DNA of 64,000 nt from Naumannella cuiyingiana (GTDB taxonomy: Bacteria; Actinomycetota; Actinomycetes; Propionibacteriales; Propionibacteriaceae), in the NCBI RefSeq assembly GCF_013408305.1, contig NZ_JACBZS010000001.1, forward strand, positions 1,984,001-2,048,000, given 5' to 3'. The translations under genes were made by a program, and so were the position numbers. Under the pieces are notes generated by a model. It ran no database searches. It had not been told where the DNA came from and worked only from the letters and a program-made list of their open reading frames with translations. Shown here one piece after another: positions 1 to 7,379 of the stretch (the first letter of the stretch is position 1; the number at the start of each line of letters is the position of its first letter).

Positions 1-407
1 TGGGCAAAGCTCTCCCCGAACTTGTCGGCCTTCACCCACAGGTAGCCGTCGGAATCCGGCTCAAGATTGGGGAAGGCCTCCGGCGGTGCCTGCTCGCTGA
101 TCGCGCCCGGGCTCTCGCCGGCATCCGGCGCGAAGGCCGCCACATAGACCAGCCCGACGACATTGTCCTCATTGCCGGCCTCGGTGATCACTGCGCCGCC
201 GTAGGAGTGTCCGACGAGCAGCACCGGGCCGTCCACCTGCTTGATCATCTTGCGGGTACGCTCCGCGTCGTCGGCCAGCGACGTGAGTGGATTCTCCACC
301 GCCTTGATCGAGTCGTAGCCACGCTTGTCCAGCTCGGTGATCACGCCGGCCCAGTGGGCCGCGCCACCCCAGAAGCCGTGTACCAGGATCACGGTCGGTT
401 TCGCCAT
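1..407 (-). CDS. alpha/beta hydrolase, 3' end beyond window
   Basis: The ATG at 407 opens a frame that runs off the left edge, giving 135 N-terminal residues. It begins as an alpha/beta-hydrolase: strand VILVHG with the oxyanion HG at residues 10-11, then the nucleophile elbow GHSYGG with Ser68. The spacing and the phrase VVGLVYVAAFAPD match small esterase-like hydrolases common in actinobacteria, often annotated only as alpha/beta hydrolase. The acid and histidine of the triad lie outside the window. A substrate cannot be assigned. Confidence 0.85.
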   Translation of the reverse strand, partial: MAKPTVILVHGFWGGAAHWAGVITELDKRGYDSIKAVENPLTSLADDAERTRKMIKQVDGPVLLVGHSYGGAVITEAGNEDNVVGLVYVAAFAPDAGESPGAISEQAPPEAFPNLEPDSDGYLWVKADKFGESFA

Positions 408-514
408 GGTCGGGTTCCTTCCCTCGAACGGGCGCCGCGGACCCGCGACGCGCAATCACGCTACTGCGCCGAACCCGGCCCCGCACTGGGGGGATCCCCA
501 GTCCTGGCCGCCGG

Positions 515-1957
515 TCACTCCGGCGCGGGACGCTTGCGGTTCTCGCGACGCAACTGTCGCTTGGCCTCGACGAAATTGCGGACCGAGGTCGACGACAATG
601 CCAGCAGCGCGAGGATCGCGAACGACAGCGTGCTGAGGTCACCGAAGCTCAACGACCGGCCGGGCTGGCCGAAGCCCATCGCCGGCCCGGCGAAGGCGAT
701 CGCGATGATCAACCCGCTGAGCAGCAACAGCGTGATCGTGCGGGTCCACACCACCCCGGCCGCGGTGGCAATCGCCAGCACGGTGAGCAGGGCCACGACC
801 AGGACGACGAAGCCGATCGACACCGCGCGAGCGACGCCGGCCTCCGATTCGCCCAGTTCGGGGACGTCGGCGAACAGGTCCGGCCGCAGCAGGTTGAGCA
901 CCGTCGTGGCGGTCGGGAAGATGCTCATCAGCAGGATCAGGACGCAGCCGAGGATCAGCGAGGACGGGCGCCGCGGCTTCTTCGGCACCGGCTGCGATCC
1001 GGAGGTCGGCACGACGGACACGTCGACGATCGGCAGGTCGCCGTCGGTCTGGATCACGTCGCCGCCGCCGTTGCGGCTGTGATAGCCCGTGGAGAAGTCC
1101 TCGATGATGCCGACCGGCACCTCCGGATGATGGTGCTCGATCGTGGACACGATGTAGTTGCGTTCGATGTCGATGTTCGCGTCGATCTTGTGGGTGACCT
1201 GCAACGTGAACAGGGAGAGGCCGACCGACCGGTCATAGGTGCCGGCGGCCAACCAGTCGGCCCGATGCCCACCGGGCAGCAGCCAGCCTTCCGGTGTCTT
1301 CCAGAACCGCACATGGTGGCGCTTGTGCGGATTCCCGTCGACCTCTTGCTGATAGGCGAAATCCTGCTGGTGGCCGAACAGGAACAGCGGGCTGACCGGG
1401 GCCTGCGGATAGGACCGCTTGAACAACGACGAGACGATCATCTTCCATGCGGTACGCGCGGTGATCGGCTGCGCCAGCGTCCAGCCGGAGTCCTCCATCA
1501 CCTGGTGCAACTGTTTCTCACGGCCGAGGAAGCCGAGATTGACCGGGTCGCCGAGCAGGCCGTCGCTGGTCCGGGTCCGCCCGATGAAGTAGTCCGGCAC
1601 ATAGATCCAGGTCAGCACCCGGTGCAGCCGCGGCAGCGCGAGGTAGGCGAGCACGCCCCAGAACGGGATCCAGTACCACAGGCGGTCGACATTCAACCCG
1701 TCGGCCGCCAGGATCCAGGCCAGATACAGCGAGGCGATGCCGGCGAGGACGAAGAAGCCGATGTCCAGCATCGTGGAGAAGTAGCGCGGGCGTACCTGGT
1801 CGGAGGTGACCTTGGTCGGCGGGTGCTGGTAGACCGGCAGTTCCTTGTGCGGAGGTGCCTTCGGCAGCGGCGGGTGCGGCTGGCGCTGCGCCTGCTGCGG
1901 GGCCGGCTCTCCGATCACCATCGTCCCATCATGGCCGATCGGCCCCGGACCGACCAC
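515..1957 (-). CDS. LssY C-terminal domain membrane protein
   Basis: A 480-residue protein from the GTG at 1957; an ATG at 1921 is an equally possible start, and neither has a strong ribosome binding site. The N terminus is rich in Pro and Gln, followed by two membrane segments (about 62-108). The middle (about 150-320) matches the LssY_C family, with its APVSPLFLFG, FAYQQ, HHVRFW and GTYDRSVGLS blocks. Four more hydrophobic segments follow before a basic tail. The function of LssY_C is not established. It begins 18 bases after the tenA stop, so it is probably the last gene of the PEBP-tenA transcript. Confidence 0.75.
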   Translation of the reverse strand: MVGPGPIGHDGTMVIGEPAPQQAQRQPHPPLPKAPPHKELPVYQHPPTKVTSDQVRPRYFSTMLDIGFFVLAGIASLYLAWILAADGLNVDRLWYWIPFWGVLAYLALPRLHRVLTWIYVPDYFIGRTRTSDGLLGDPVNLGFLGREKQLHQVMEDSGWTLAQPITARTAWKMIVSSLFKRSYPQAPVSPLFLFGHQQDFAYQQEVDGNPHKRHHVRFWKTPEGWLLPGGHRADWLAAGTYDRSVGLSLFTLQVTHKIDANIDIERNYIVSTIEHHHPEVPVGIIEDFSTGYHSRNGGGDVIQTDGDLPIVDVSVVPTSGSQPVPKKPRRPSSLILGCVLILLMSIFPTATTVLNLLRPDLFADVPELGESEAGVARAVSIGFVVLVVALLTVLAIATAAGVVWTRTITLLLLSGLIIAIAFAGPAMGFGQPGRSLSFGDLSTLSFAILALLALSSTSVRNFVEAKRQLRRENRKRPAPE

Positions 1958-1975
1958 CGCGCGAGCCGGCTCAGC

Positions 1976-2644
1976 TCAGAACGGCCACTGGAGGCGTTGC
2001 CACGCGGCGTCCCAGAACATCCACTCATAGCGCGCGGCCATCGCGAAGTGCCGCTCGCAGGCAGCGAACTCTGCAGGGCTGACCTGCAGGGTGTCGGTGA
2101 GCGCGAGCGCCTGGTCCACGACGGCGTCGAACTCGTCCCCGCCGTAGGTCGCGATCCAGCGCGCATACAGCTCGTCGGGGCTGCCGTCGCGGACCAGCAC
2201 CCGGCCGACCTCGCGATAGATCCAGTAACACGGCAGGACGGCGGCCACGCCCTCGGCGAACGATCCGCTCGCGGTGGTCGCGAGTAGGTAGGACATGTAC
2301 GCCGTGGTGGTCGGGCCGGGGCCGATCCGGTCGAGATCGGCGGGGGTCAGCCCGAGGTCACCGAGCAGGCTCTCGTGCAGGGCCCGCTCGACGTCGATCG
2401 CCTCGGCCGAGTGCAGCGCGAACATCCGCACCGCATCCTCGGTGGGAGCCCGGGCGGACAGCGTCGACAGCGCGCGCGAGTAGGCCCGCAGATAGTGGGC
2501 ATCCTGCACGATGTAGTGGGCGAACTGTTCGCGGGGCAGGCTGCCGTCGGCCAGCCCGATGAGGAACGGATGCTGCAGGATCCGCGCGTAGGCGTGTTCG
2601 CCCGCGCGCCACAGCCGCGCGCTCAGCGGCTCGGCCGAGCTCAC
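1976..2644 (-). CDS. tenA: TenA/thiaminase II family aminopyrimidine aminohydrolase
   Basis: 222 residues, normal length for TenA, from a GTG that overlaps the stop of the upstream PEBP gene. TenA hydrolyses aminopyrimidines from degraded thiamine so that HMP can be salvaged. The expected catalytic groups are present: Asp48 in QDAHYL, a tyrosine in TAYMSYLL near 116, the nucleophile Cys139 in LPCYWIY and Glu207 in RYEWMFWDAAW. Salvage fits the presence of a TPP-riboswitch-controlled CytX transporter near 20.9 kb, although the two genes are not linked in one operon. Confidence 0.9.
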   Translation of the reverse strand: MSSAEPLSARLWRAGEHAYARILQHPFLIGLADGSLPREQFAHYIVQDAHYLRAYSRALSTLSARAPTEDAVRMFALHSAEAIDVERALHESLLGDLGLTPADLDRIGPGPTTTAYMSYLLATTASGSFAEGVAAVLPCYWIYREVGRVLVRDGSPDELYARWIATYGGDEFDAVVDQALALTDTLQVSPAEFAACERHFAMAARYEWMFWDAAWQRLQWPF

Positions 2645-3162
2645 TGCGCGGGGGTGGCGTAGCGCCCGGTGAGCGTACCCCGGCCGAGGACGTGTCCGAG
2701 CATCTTGAAGTGCACCACCGCCGGCGACGCCGAGGCATCGACGCCGAGGTCGTCGGTGTCCAGCGCGTTGACCGCGAAGATGTAGCGGTGGGGCCGGTCG
2801 CCGGGCGGCGGGGCGGCGCCGGCGAAACTGTCGCTGCCGGCGTCATTGCGTACCGCGAAGGCCCCGTCCGGCAGCGCCCCGCCCTCGGGCAGTTCGGTGA
2901 CGGTTGCGGGTACGCCGACCACGGTCCAGTGCCAGAACCCGCTCGGGGTCGGGGCATCGGGGTCGAAGCAACTGACCACATACGACGCCGTTCCCTCGGG
3001 CGCGCCGGACCAGGCCAGTTGCGGCGCAACACTGCCGCCCGCGGCGGTCTGCTCGGCGGCGAGGGTGTCGCCGTCGGCGAAGGTCGAGCTGGTCACCTCG
3101 AAGGCGGGGACCTGCGGCAGCAGCTCGTAGGGATCCGGTGCGGTCGGTCGTTCGAGATTCAT
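2641..3162 (-). CDS. YbhB/YbcL-type phosphatidylethanolamine-binding protein family
   Basis: 173 residues, ATG start, no signal peptide. It carries the PEBP ligand-pocket signature CFDPDAPTPSGFWHW (residues 65-79) and the conserved PPGDRPHRYIFAVNALD block (119-135), as in bacterial Raf-kinase-inhibitor-like proteins such as YbhB. The biochemical role of bacterial members is unknown. It precedes tenA with a 4-base overlap, so the two are translationally coupled, although no functional link is obvious. Confidence 0.88.
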   Translation of the reverse strand: MNLERPTAPDPYELLPQVPAFEVTSSTFADGDTLAAEQTAAGGSVAPQLAWSGAPEGTASYVVSCFDPDAPTPSGFWHWTVVGVPATVTELPEGGALPDGAFAVRNDAGSDSFAGAAPPPGDRPHRYIFAVNALDTDDLGVDASASPAVVHFKMLGHVLGRGTLTGRYATPAQ

Positions 3163-3184
3163 GACCCCGACGATAACGACCGGG

Positions 3185-3991
3185 TCAGCGCTCCTTGACG
3201 TCGGTTCCGGGTACGCCGGTGTCCTCGACGTACTGCGTGTGCAGGCGGACCGGCTCGGGCTGCTGGTTGCGGCGCTTCTCCTGCCGGGACCGGTAGATCA
3301 GGTTGAGCACCTCCACGGCGATGGCGAAGGCGATCGGGCCGTAGATCATTGCCTTCTCGACATGGACGTTGAAGCCCTCGGCGAGCAGGGTGGCGCCGAT
3401 CAGCACGAGGAAGGTGAGCGCCAGCATCTTCACCGTCGGGTGCTTGTTGACGAAGGCGCTGATCGGGCCGGAGAAGATCATCATCAGGCCGATCGACAAC
3501 ACGACCGCGGCGATCATCACCGGCAGGTTGTTGGTCATGCCGACGGCCGTGATCACCGAATCCAGGGAGAAGACCATGTCGACCAGCACGATCTGCACCA
3601 GCACGGCGCCGAAGGACGACGTCTTGCCCTTGCCGGCATCGCGCTCGCCGTCGTGGCCCTCGAGCTTGTGGTGGATCTCGGTGACGGCCTTGTAGATCAG
3701 GAATGCGCCGCCGGCTATCAGGATCAGGTCTCGGCCGCTGAACTGCAACGCCTCCCAGGTGCCGATCGAGAACAGCGGTTGGGTCAGGCTGACGATCCAG
3801 GCCGCGAAGAACAGCAGGATGATCCGCAGCACCATCGCCAGCGCGAGCCCGATGATCCGGGCGCGGGTGCGCTGCTCGGCCGGAAGTCGGCCGGCCAGGA
3901 TCGAGATGAAGATGACGTTGTCGATGCCGAGGACGAGTTCGAGGACGAACAGCGTCAGGAACACGACGATCAGGTCGGGGGTGAATTCCAC
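3185..3991 (-). CDS. TerC family integral membrane protein
   Basis: 268 residues from a GTG. It has seven or more hydrophobic helices and the two acidic TerC motifs: ELVLGIDN (Glu18, Asp24) and DMVFSLDS (Asp138, Asp144). TerC/Alx-type proteins are linked to Mn2+ efflux and to metalation of exported proteins; the substrate here is inferred from family only. A soluble loop rich in charged residues (about 108-125) separates the two halves. No manganese riboswitch was recognised upstream. A strong inverted repeat lies about 120 bases upstream at 4111-4145. Confidence 0.88.
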   Translation of the reverse strand: MEFTPDLIVVFLTLFVLELVLGIDNVIFISILAGRLPAEQRTRARIIGLALAMVLRIILLFFAAWIVSLTQPLFSIGTWEALQFSGRDLILIAGGAFLIYKAVTEIHHKLEGHDGERDAGKGKTSSFGAVLVQIVLVDMVFSLDSVITAVGMTNNLPVMIAAVVLSIGLMMIFSGPISAFVNKHPTVKMLALTFLVLIGATLLAEGFNVHVEKAMIYGPIAFAIAVEVLNLIYRSRQEKRRNQQPEPVRLHTQYVEDTGVPGTDVKER

Positions 3992-4110
3992 AGGCGAATC
4001 CTGCCCGAAATCGGGTCCAGGCCCAAGCGACAGGGGGATATCGCGGGTACGCCGCTGCGCCCGGGGTCGGGTTGCCGGCGGCGGTCGGCGGGCCCGTGGT
4101 CGGGGTGCCC

Positions 4111-4145
4111 GCAGACCCCGAGCGGATGGTCCGCCCGGGGTCTGC
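4111..4145. repeat. long inverted repeat / hairpin
   Basis: Outer arms GCAGACCCCG (4111-4120) and CGGGGTCTGC (4136-4145) enclose a second pair, GCGGA and TCCGC, around a TGG loop. The result is a nearly continuous 15-base-pair stem with one A-C mismatch. It lies between the divergent terC gene and the small plus-strand frame at 4162. There is no T run on either side, so it does not look like a classic terminator. An operator or 5' leader structure is possible. Confidence 0.6.
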
Positions 4146-4161
4146 GCGGCACGGTTGGCAC

Positions 4162-4260
4162 ATGATGAACCTACTGATCACCGCCGGCAGCATTCTCGGA
4201 GTCGCGATCATCGCGCTGATGGCCGTCGTGCCCGGCATCGCGAGCATCGACCGGCGCTGA
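4162..4260 (+). CDS. possible small hydrophobic peptide
   Basis: A 32-codon frame from the ATG at 4162 (or 4165) predicts one membrane helix (MNLLITAGSILGVAIIALMA) followed by a short tail ending IDRR. The profile is that of a one-pass membrane mini-protein, and it sits 16 bases after the hairpin at 4111-4145. No convincing Shine-Dalgarno sequence is visible, and I do not recognise a family. It may be spurious. Confidence 0.35.
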   Translation: MMNLLITAGSILGVAIIALMAVVPGIASIDRR

Positions 4261-4301
4261 CCCGCGTGCCGGGCGGCGGCTCGGGCGGGCAGAATGAGCG
4301 C

Positions 4302-5420
4302 ATGTCGGGTGTGCTGGACCACGTGGTGGTACGCAGCCCGGGCCCGCTGCCGCTGGCCTTCTTCTGGGCGCGGCTGCTGGGCGGACGGATCGCCGAGCCC
4401 GCTGCCGATCGCGCGATGGTGCTGGCACCCGGCGGTCAGCGGCTGGCCTTCGAGTCCGGCCCCGGAGCCTCCTCGCGCCTGGCTCTTCGCGTACCGTCCG
4501 TCGAGCGGGGCGCGGATCATGTGCTGCGGCTCGGCGGCCACCTGATCGGCGAGGGGGTGGCCGATCCGGACGGCAACGAGATCGCGCTCCTGGTCGACCC
4601 GACGGTCGAACTGCCGGGGCCCGATGCCCCGAGGTTTCGCCGCTATGTCGCGATCGGGGACTCCAGCACGGAGGGTCTCGTCGATGGCGACGGCACGGGC
4701 GGTTGGCGCGGCTGGGCGGACCGGTTCGCCGCCCACCTGGCGAGCAACGGTTCGCCCGGACTGGAGTACGCCAATCTCGCCGTCAGCGGGCTGCGGCTGG
4801 CCGACATCCGGGCACGGCAGTTCGACGCGGCACTTGCGCTGCGCCCCGATGTGATGACGATCGTGGGCGGGATCAACGATGTGATCGGCCTGCGACCCGA
4901 TTTCGGCGCCATCGCCGACGACCTGAACGACATGTTCGCGCGCTCCCGGGCCGCCGGCATCCGCGTGCTGACCTTCACCAATCCGGACCTGGCCCGTGCC
5001 AACCCGCTCGCCACCGTGGTCCGCGAGCGGTTGCTGGCGCTGAACCGGATCGTCCGGGAGGCCGCCTTGTTGCACGACGTCTCCATGATCGACTTCGAGT
5101 ATGTCGCGATGGCATCGGATCCCCGCCTGTGGGGCGAGGACCGGTTGCACATCAACACCCTCGGCCACACGCTGGTCGGTGCGGCGCTCGCCTGGCTGGT
5201 CGGGCTGCCGGGCAGCGACCGGGACTGGGCGACGGACCTGGACCTGCGACTGGCCGCGCATCCCCGGCCCCGGATCGGTGATCATCTGCACTGGACGATG
5301 CGGCACCTCGGCCCCTGGGTGGTCTCGGGGATCCGCGGCCCGCAGTATCGGCAGGGGCGCGAGCCGAAGCGGCCCGATCCGGTGCCGGTGAACCTGGAGC
5401 GGGAGCGGCACGCGACCTAG
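4302..5420 (+). CDS. VOC-like domain fused to SGNH/GDSL hydrolase
   Basis: 372 residues from the ATG at 4302, preceded by a weak purine stretch. Residues 1-105 read as a glyoxalase/VOC half (LDHVVV, FWARLLGGRI, DPDGNEIALLVD). Residues 113-330 are an SGNH hydrolase: block I GDSSTEG with nucleophile Ser121, the GGIND block with Asn192, and DRLHINTLGH with Asp280 and His283. The SGNH half alone is typical of actinobacterial GDSL esterases; the N-terminal VOC-like module is unusual. The fusion is continuous in frame. The substrate is unknown. Confidence 0.82.
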   Translation: MSGVLDHVVVRSPGPLPLAFFWARLLGGRIAEPAADRAMVLAPGGQRLAFESGPGASSRLALRVPSVERGADHVLRLGGHLIGEGVADPDGNEIALLVDPTVELPGPDAPRFRRYVAIGDSSTEGLVDGDGTGGWRGWADRFAAHLASNGSPGLEYANLAVSGLRLADIRARQFDAALALRPDVMTIVGGINDVIGLRPDFGAIADDLNDMFARSRAAGIRVLTFTNPDLARANPLATVVRERLLALNRIVREAALLHDVSMIDFEYVAMASDPRLWGEDRLHINTLGHTLVGAALAWLVGLPGSDRDWATDLDLRLAAHPRPRIGDHLHWTMRHLGPWVVSGIRGPQYRQGREPKRPDPVPVNLERERHAT

Positions 5421-5590
5421 CGGCCGGGCTCGGTGAGGCGCACGCAACTCGGGCACGGAATGCCGGGCGGGCGAGGAAGCCGGGGCAGCGCGCGACTGGT
5501 GTGCCACTCGATCGGGCGCATCGGGCAGCTGACCCCGCGGCGCCGCGGTTCGGCCGCGGAGGCGGTGACCTGAGTGGAACCTGACGCGCA

Positions 5591-5626
5591 AAAGCCCCCG
5601 CACCCGAGGTGGGTGCGGGGGCCTTT
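5591..5626. terminator. bidirectional rho-independent terminator
   Basis: Arms GCCCCCGCACCC (5594-5605) and GGGTGCGGGGGC (5611-5622) flank a GAGGT loop, with AAA on the left and TTT close to the right end. It separates the convergent VOC-SGNH gene from the LADTG surface-protein gene and can serve both. Confidence 0.85.
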
Positions 5627-5637
5627 GTCGTTGCGGG

Positions 5638-7179
5638 TCAGCCCCGGCGACGCCGGGTCAGCAGACCGGCTCCGGCGAGCGCGGCCAGCGCCGCGGCGCC
5701 GACGGCCAGCGGGCCGACCTGGCCACCGGTGTCAGCCAGCGGCGTGTTCGGGCTGCTCGGCGTGTCAGGACCGGTCGGCGTGTCGGGCGTGTCGCTCGGC
5801 GCCGGAGGCTGCGGCACACAGGGCGATTCCGACGGGCCGGGACCCTGGCTCGGCGACCCACTCGGGCCGGTCGGCGGGACGCACGGGGTCTCCGACGGGG
5901 TCGGGGTGGGGGTCTCCGACGGGGTCGGGGTGGGGGTCTCCGACGGCGTGGGGGTGGGGGTCTCCGACGGGGTCGGGGTCGGCGTCTCCGACGGGGTCGG
6001 GGTGGGGGTCTCCGACGGCGTGGGGGTGGGGGTCTCCGACGGGGTGGGGGTAGGCGTCTCCGACGGGGTCGGGGTCGGCGTCTCCGACGGGGTCGGGGTG
6101 GGGGTCTCCGACGGGGTCGGGGTGGGGGTCTCCGACGGGGTCGGGGTGGGGGTCTCCGACGGGGTCGGGGTCGGGGTCTCCGACGGGGTCGGCGTCGGCG
6201 GGAGGTCGCCGGAGCCGTCGCCGCCGGCGTCGACCTTGCGTACCCGCGTGGTGACCTCGACGTCATCGATGCCGGCGGTGTTGCTGAACTCGGTGCCGAC
6301 CGGGACGCCGGTCGAGTCCATCCGGTACTGGATCAGGTAGGTCGCACCGGCCAGTCCGGCGTTGGCGAAGGTCACCGTGAAGCTGTTGTCGGGGCCCTCG
6401 GTGAGGACGTAGTCGACGTTGGGCTCGAGGCTACGACCACCGGCCTCCCAGTCGGGACCGCTCTCGTTCCAGGCGCCTTCGGGGAACTCCGCGACGTTGA
6501 ACTCGTCGGGCAGGAACTTGAGCCGCGAGTCATACTGGTCGGTCACCCGGGTCCCGGCCTGGATGTAGCTGGCGGGCACGGCGATCCGGTACTCGACGAG
6601 GTCACCGTTCTCCAGGACCTGCCAGCCGGCCTTCTGCGGCTCGGTCGGTCGCGGCCAGGGCTCGCCGATCACACCGCCGCTGCCCGGCAGTTGGATGGTG
6701 ACCTCGTGATCACCGGACGTCCACACCGTCTCCGAACCGTCGTAGGCCTTGGTCGCCCGCGCGGTGAACCACAAGGTGCCCTCGACATTGTCGTGGCTCT
6801 CGACGAAATCGGTCAGGGTGCAGACGATCTCCTTCGGGGTCGCGGCGCAATTGCCGACCGTTTGCCCGTCCGCCGTCTTCAGCGGGAAATCCTTGGCGAA
6901 GAGTTGGATCTCCGGGCCGCCCTCGGGGATCGTCAAGCGGAAGGTGTCCCCGGCCTTGGCCGTGCTGTCCACCGCCCAGTTGGCTCGAACGTCGAAGTTC
7001 TCCCACTGGCGAAGTGGCCCGTCGAACCCGCTGGTCCGCTCGGTCGTCACCTGCGTGATGGCGCCGGAGATCTCGTCGGCCTTGGCGGTGCCGGGGCTCG
7101 TCAGGACGAGCGCGCCCAGCGCGAGCAGAGCTGTGGTGAGTGCGGCCAAAACAGCGCGCACGGAAGACCGTGTCTTCAT
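5638..7179 (-). CDS. LADTG-anchored surface protein with Pro/Thr repeat stalk
   Basis: 513 residues from the ATG at 7179, chosen because GGGGGA lies about 6 bases upstream and a signal peptide follows at once (KTRSSVR, hydrophobic 9-28, cleavage near TAKA-DE). Residues 40-350 look like one or two Ig-like adhesin modules. Next come about 13 copies of an eight-residue TPTPSETP repeat, a Cys-Pro-Ser-rich linker, and a C-terminal sorting signal: LADTGG, hydrophobic helix, TRRRRG. LAXTG is the motif recognised by class E sortases of high-GC Gram-positives. The repeat probably acts as a wall-spanning stalk. Confidence 0.88.
   Translation of the reverse strand: MKTRSSVRAVLAALTTALLALGALVLTSPGTAKADEISGAITQVTTERTSGFDGPLRQWENFDVRANWAVDSTAKAGDTFRLTIPEGGPEIQLFAKDFPLKTADGQTVGNCAATPKEIVCTLTDFVESHDNVEGTLWFTARATKAYDGSETVWTSGDHEVTIQLPGSGGVIGEPWPRPTEPQKAGWQVLENGDLVEYRIAVPASYIQAGTRVTDQYDSRLKFLPDEFNVAEFPEGAWNESGPDWEAGGRSLEPNVDYVLTEGPDNSFTVTFANAGLAGATYLIQYRMDSTGVPVGTEFSNTAGIDDVEVTTRVRKVDAGGDGSGDLPPTPTPSETPTPTPSETPTPTPSETPTPTPSETPTPTPSETPTPTPSETPTPTPSETPTPTPSETPTPTPSETPTPTPSETPTPTPSETPTPTPSETPTPTPSETPCVPPTGPSGSPSQGPGPSESPCVPQPPAPSDTPDTPTGPDTPSSPNTPLADTGGQVGPLAVGAAALAALAGAGLLTRRRRG
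5888..6200. repeat. 24-base tandem repeat array inside the surface-protein gene
   Basis: About 13 copies of a 24-base unit, each marked by GTCTCCGAC, encode the TPTPSETP stalk of the LADTG protein. Copies differ at a few third positions (CGGGGT, CGGCGT, CGTGGG and similar), so they are close but not identical. Length variation by slippage or recombination is likely. Confidence 0.9.
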
Positions 7180-7322
7180 CAATATCCCCCGATATCGAGT
7201 TTCTCGATTGTGATCCCACACCCGGCGTCAAAGCGCGGGGCGTGCAGACCCTCGGCACCATACACAAGTCAGTGGCGCTGCGCGAACGCATCTGGGGAAA
7301 AAGTGACCGCCCGCGTCGCCTG

Positions 7323-7379
7323 TCACCCGCGGCGTCGGCGCAGCAGCCCGGCTCCGGCGGCCGCGTCGCATGCATTCAC
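7323..7379 (-). pseudogene. remnant of a cell-wall sorting tail
   Basis: On the minus strand, 18 codons ending in a stop at 7323-7325 read ...AAAGAGLLRRRRG. This nearly duplicates the end of the neighbouring surface protein ([14 protein letters not shown]). No start-to-LPXTG portion remains: upstream lies the stop region of the biotin-carboxylase-like gene. I interpret it as the last piece of a deleted paralogue. Confidence 0.5.

Noticed and set aside
3992-4110. Manganese (yybP-ykoY) riboswitch upstream of terC
   Set aside because: Neither of its conserved core segments was found.
5421-5575. Possible short Cys-containing protein on the minus strand (CPSC near its end)
   Set aside because: No start codon with a ribosome binding site in a suitable position and no recognised family.
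3159-5603. Very long open minus-strand frame of about 814 codons
   Set aside because: It runs antisense to the VOC-SGNH gene and across terC in another frame; composition is Arg/Pro/Gln-rich with no family match. It is a GC-rich shadow.
5888-6200. CRISPR-like array
   Set aside because: Repeats are 24 bases head to tail with no unique spacers, and they encode a protein stalk.
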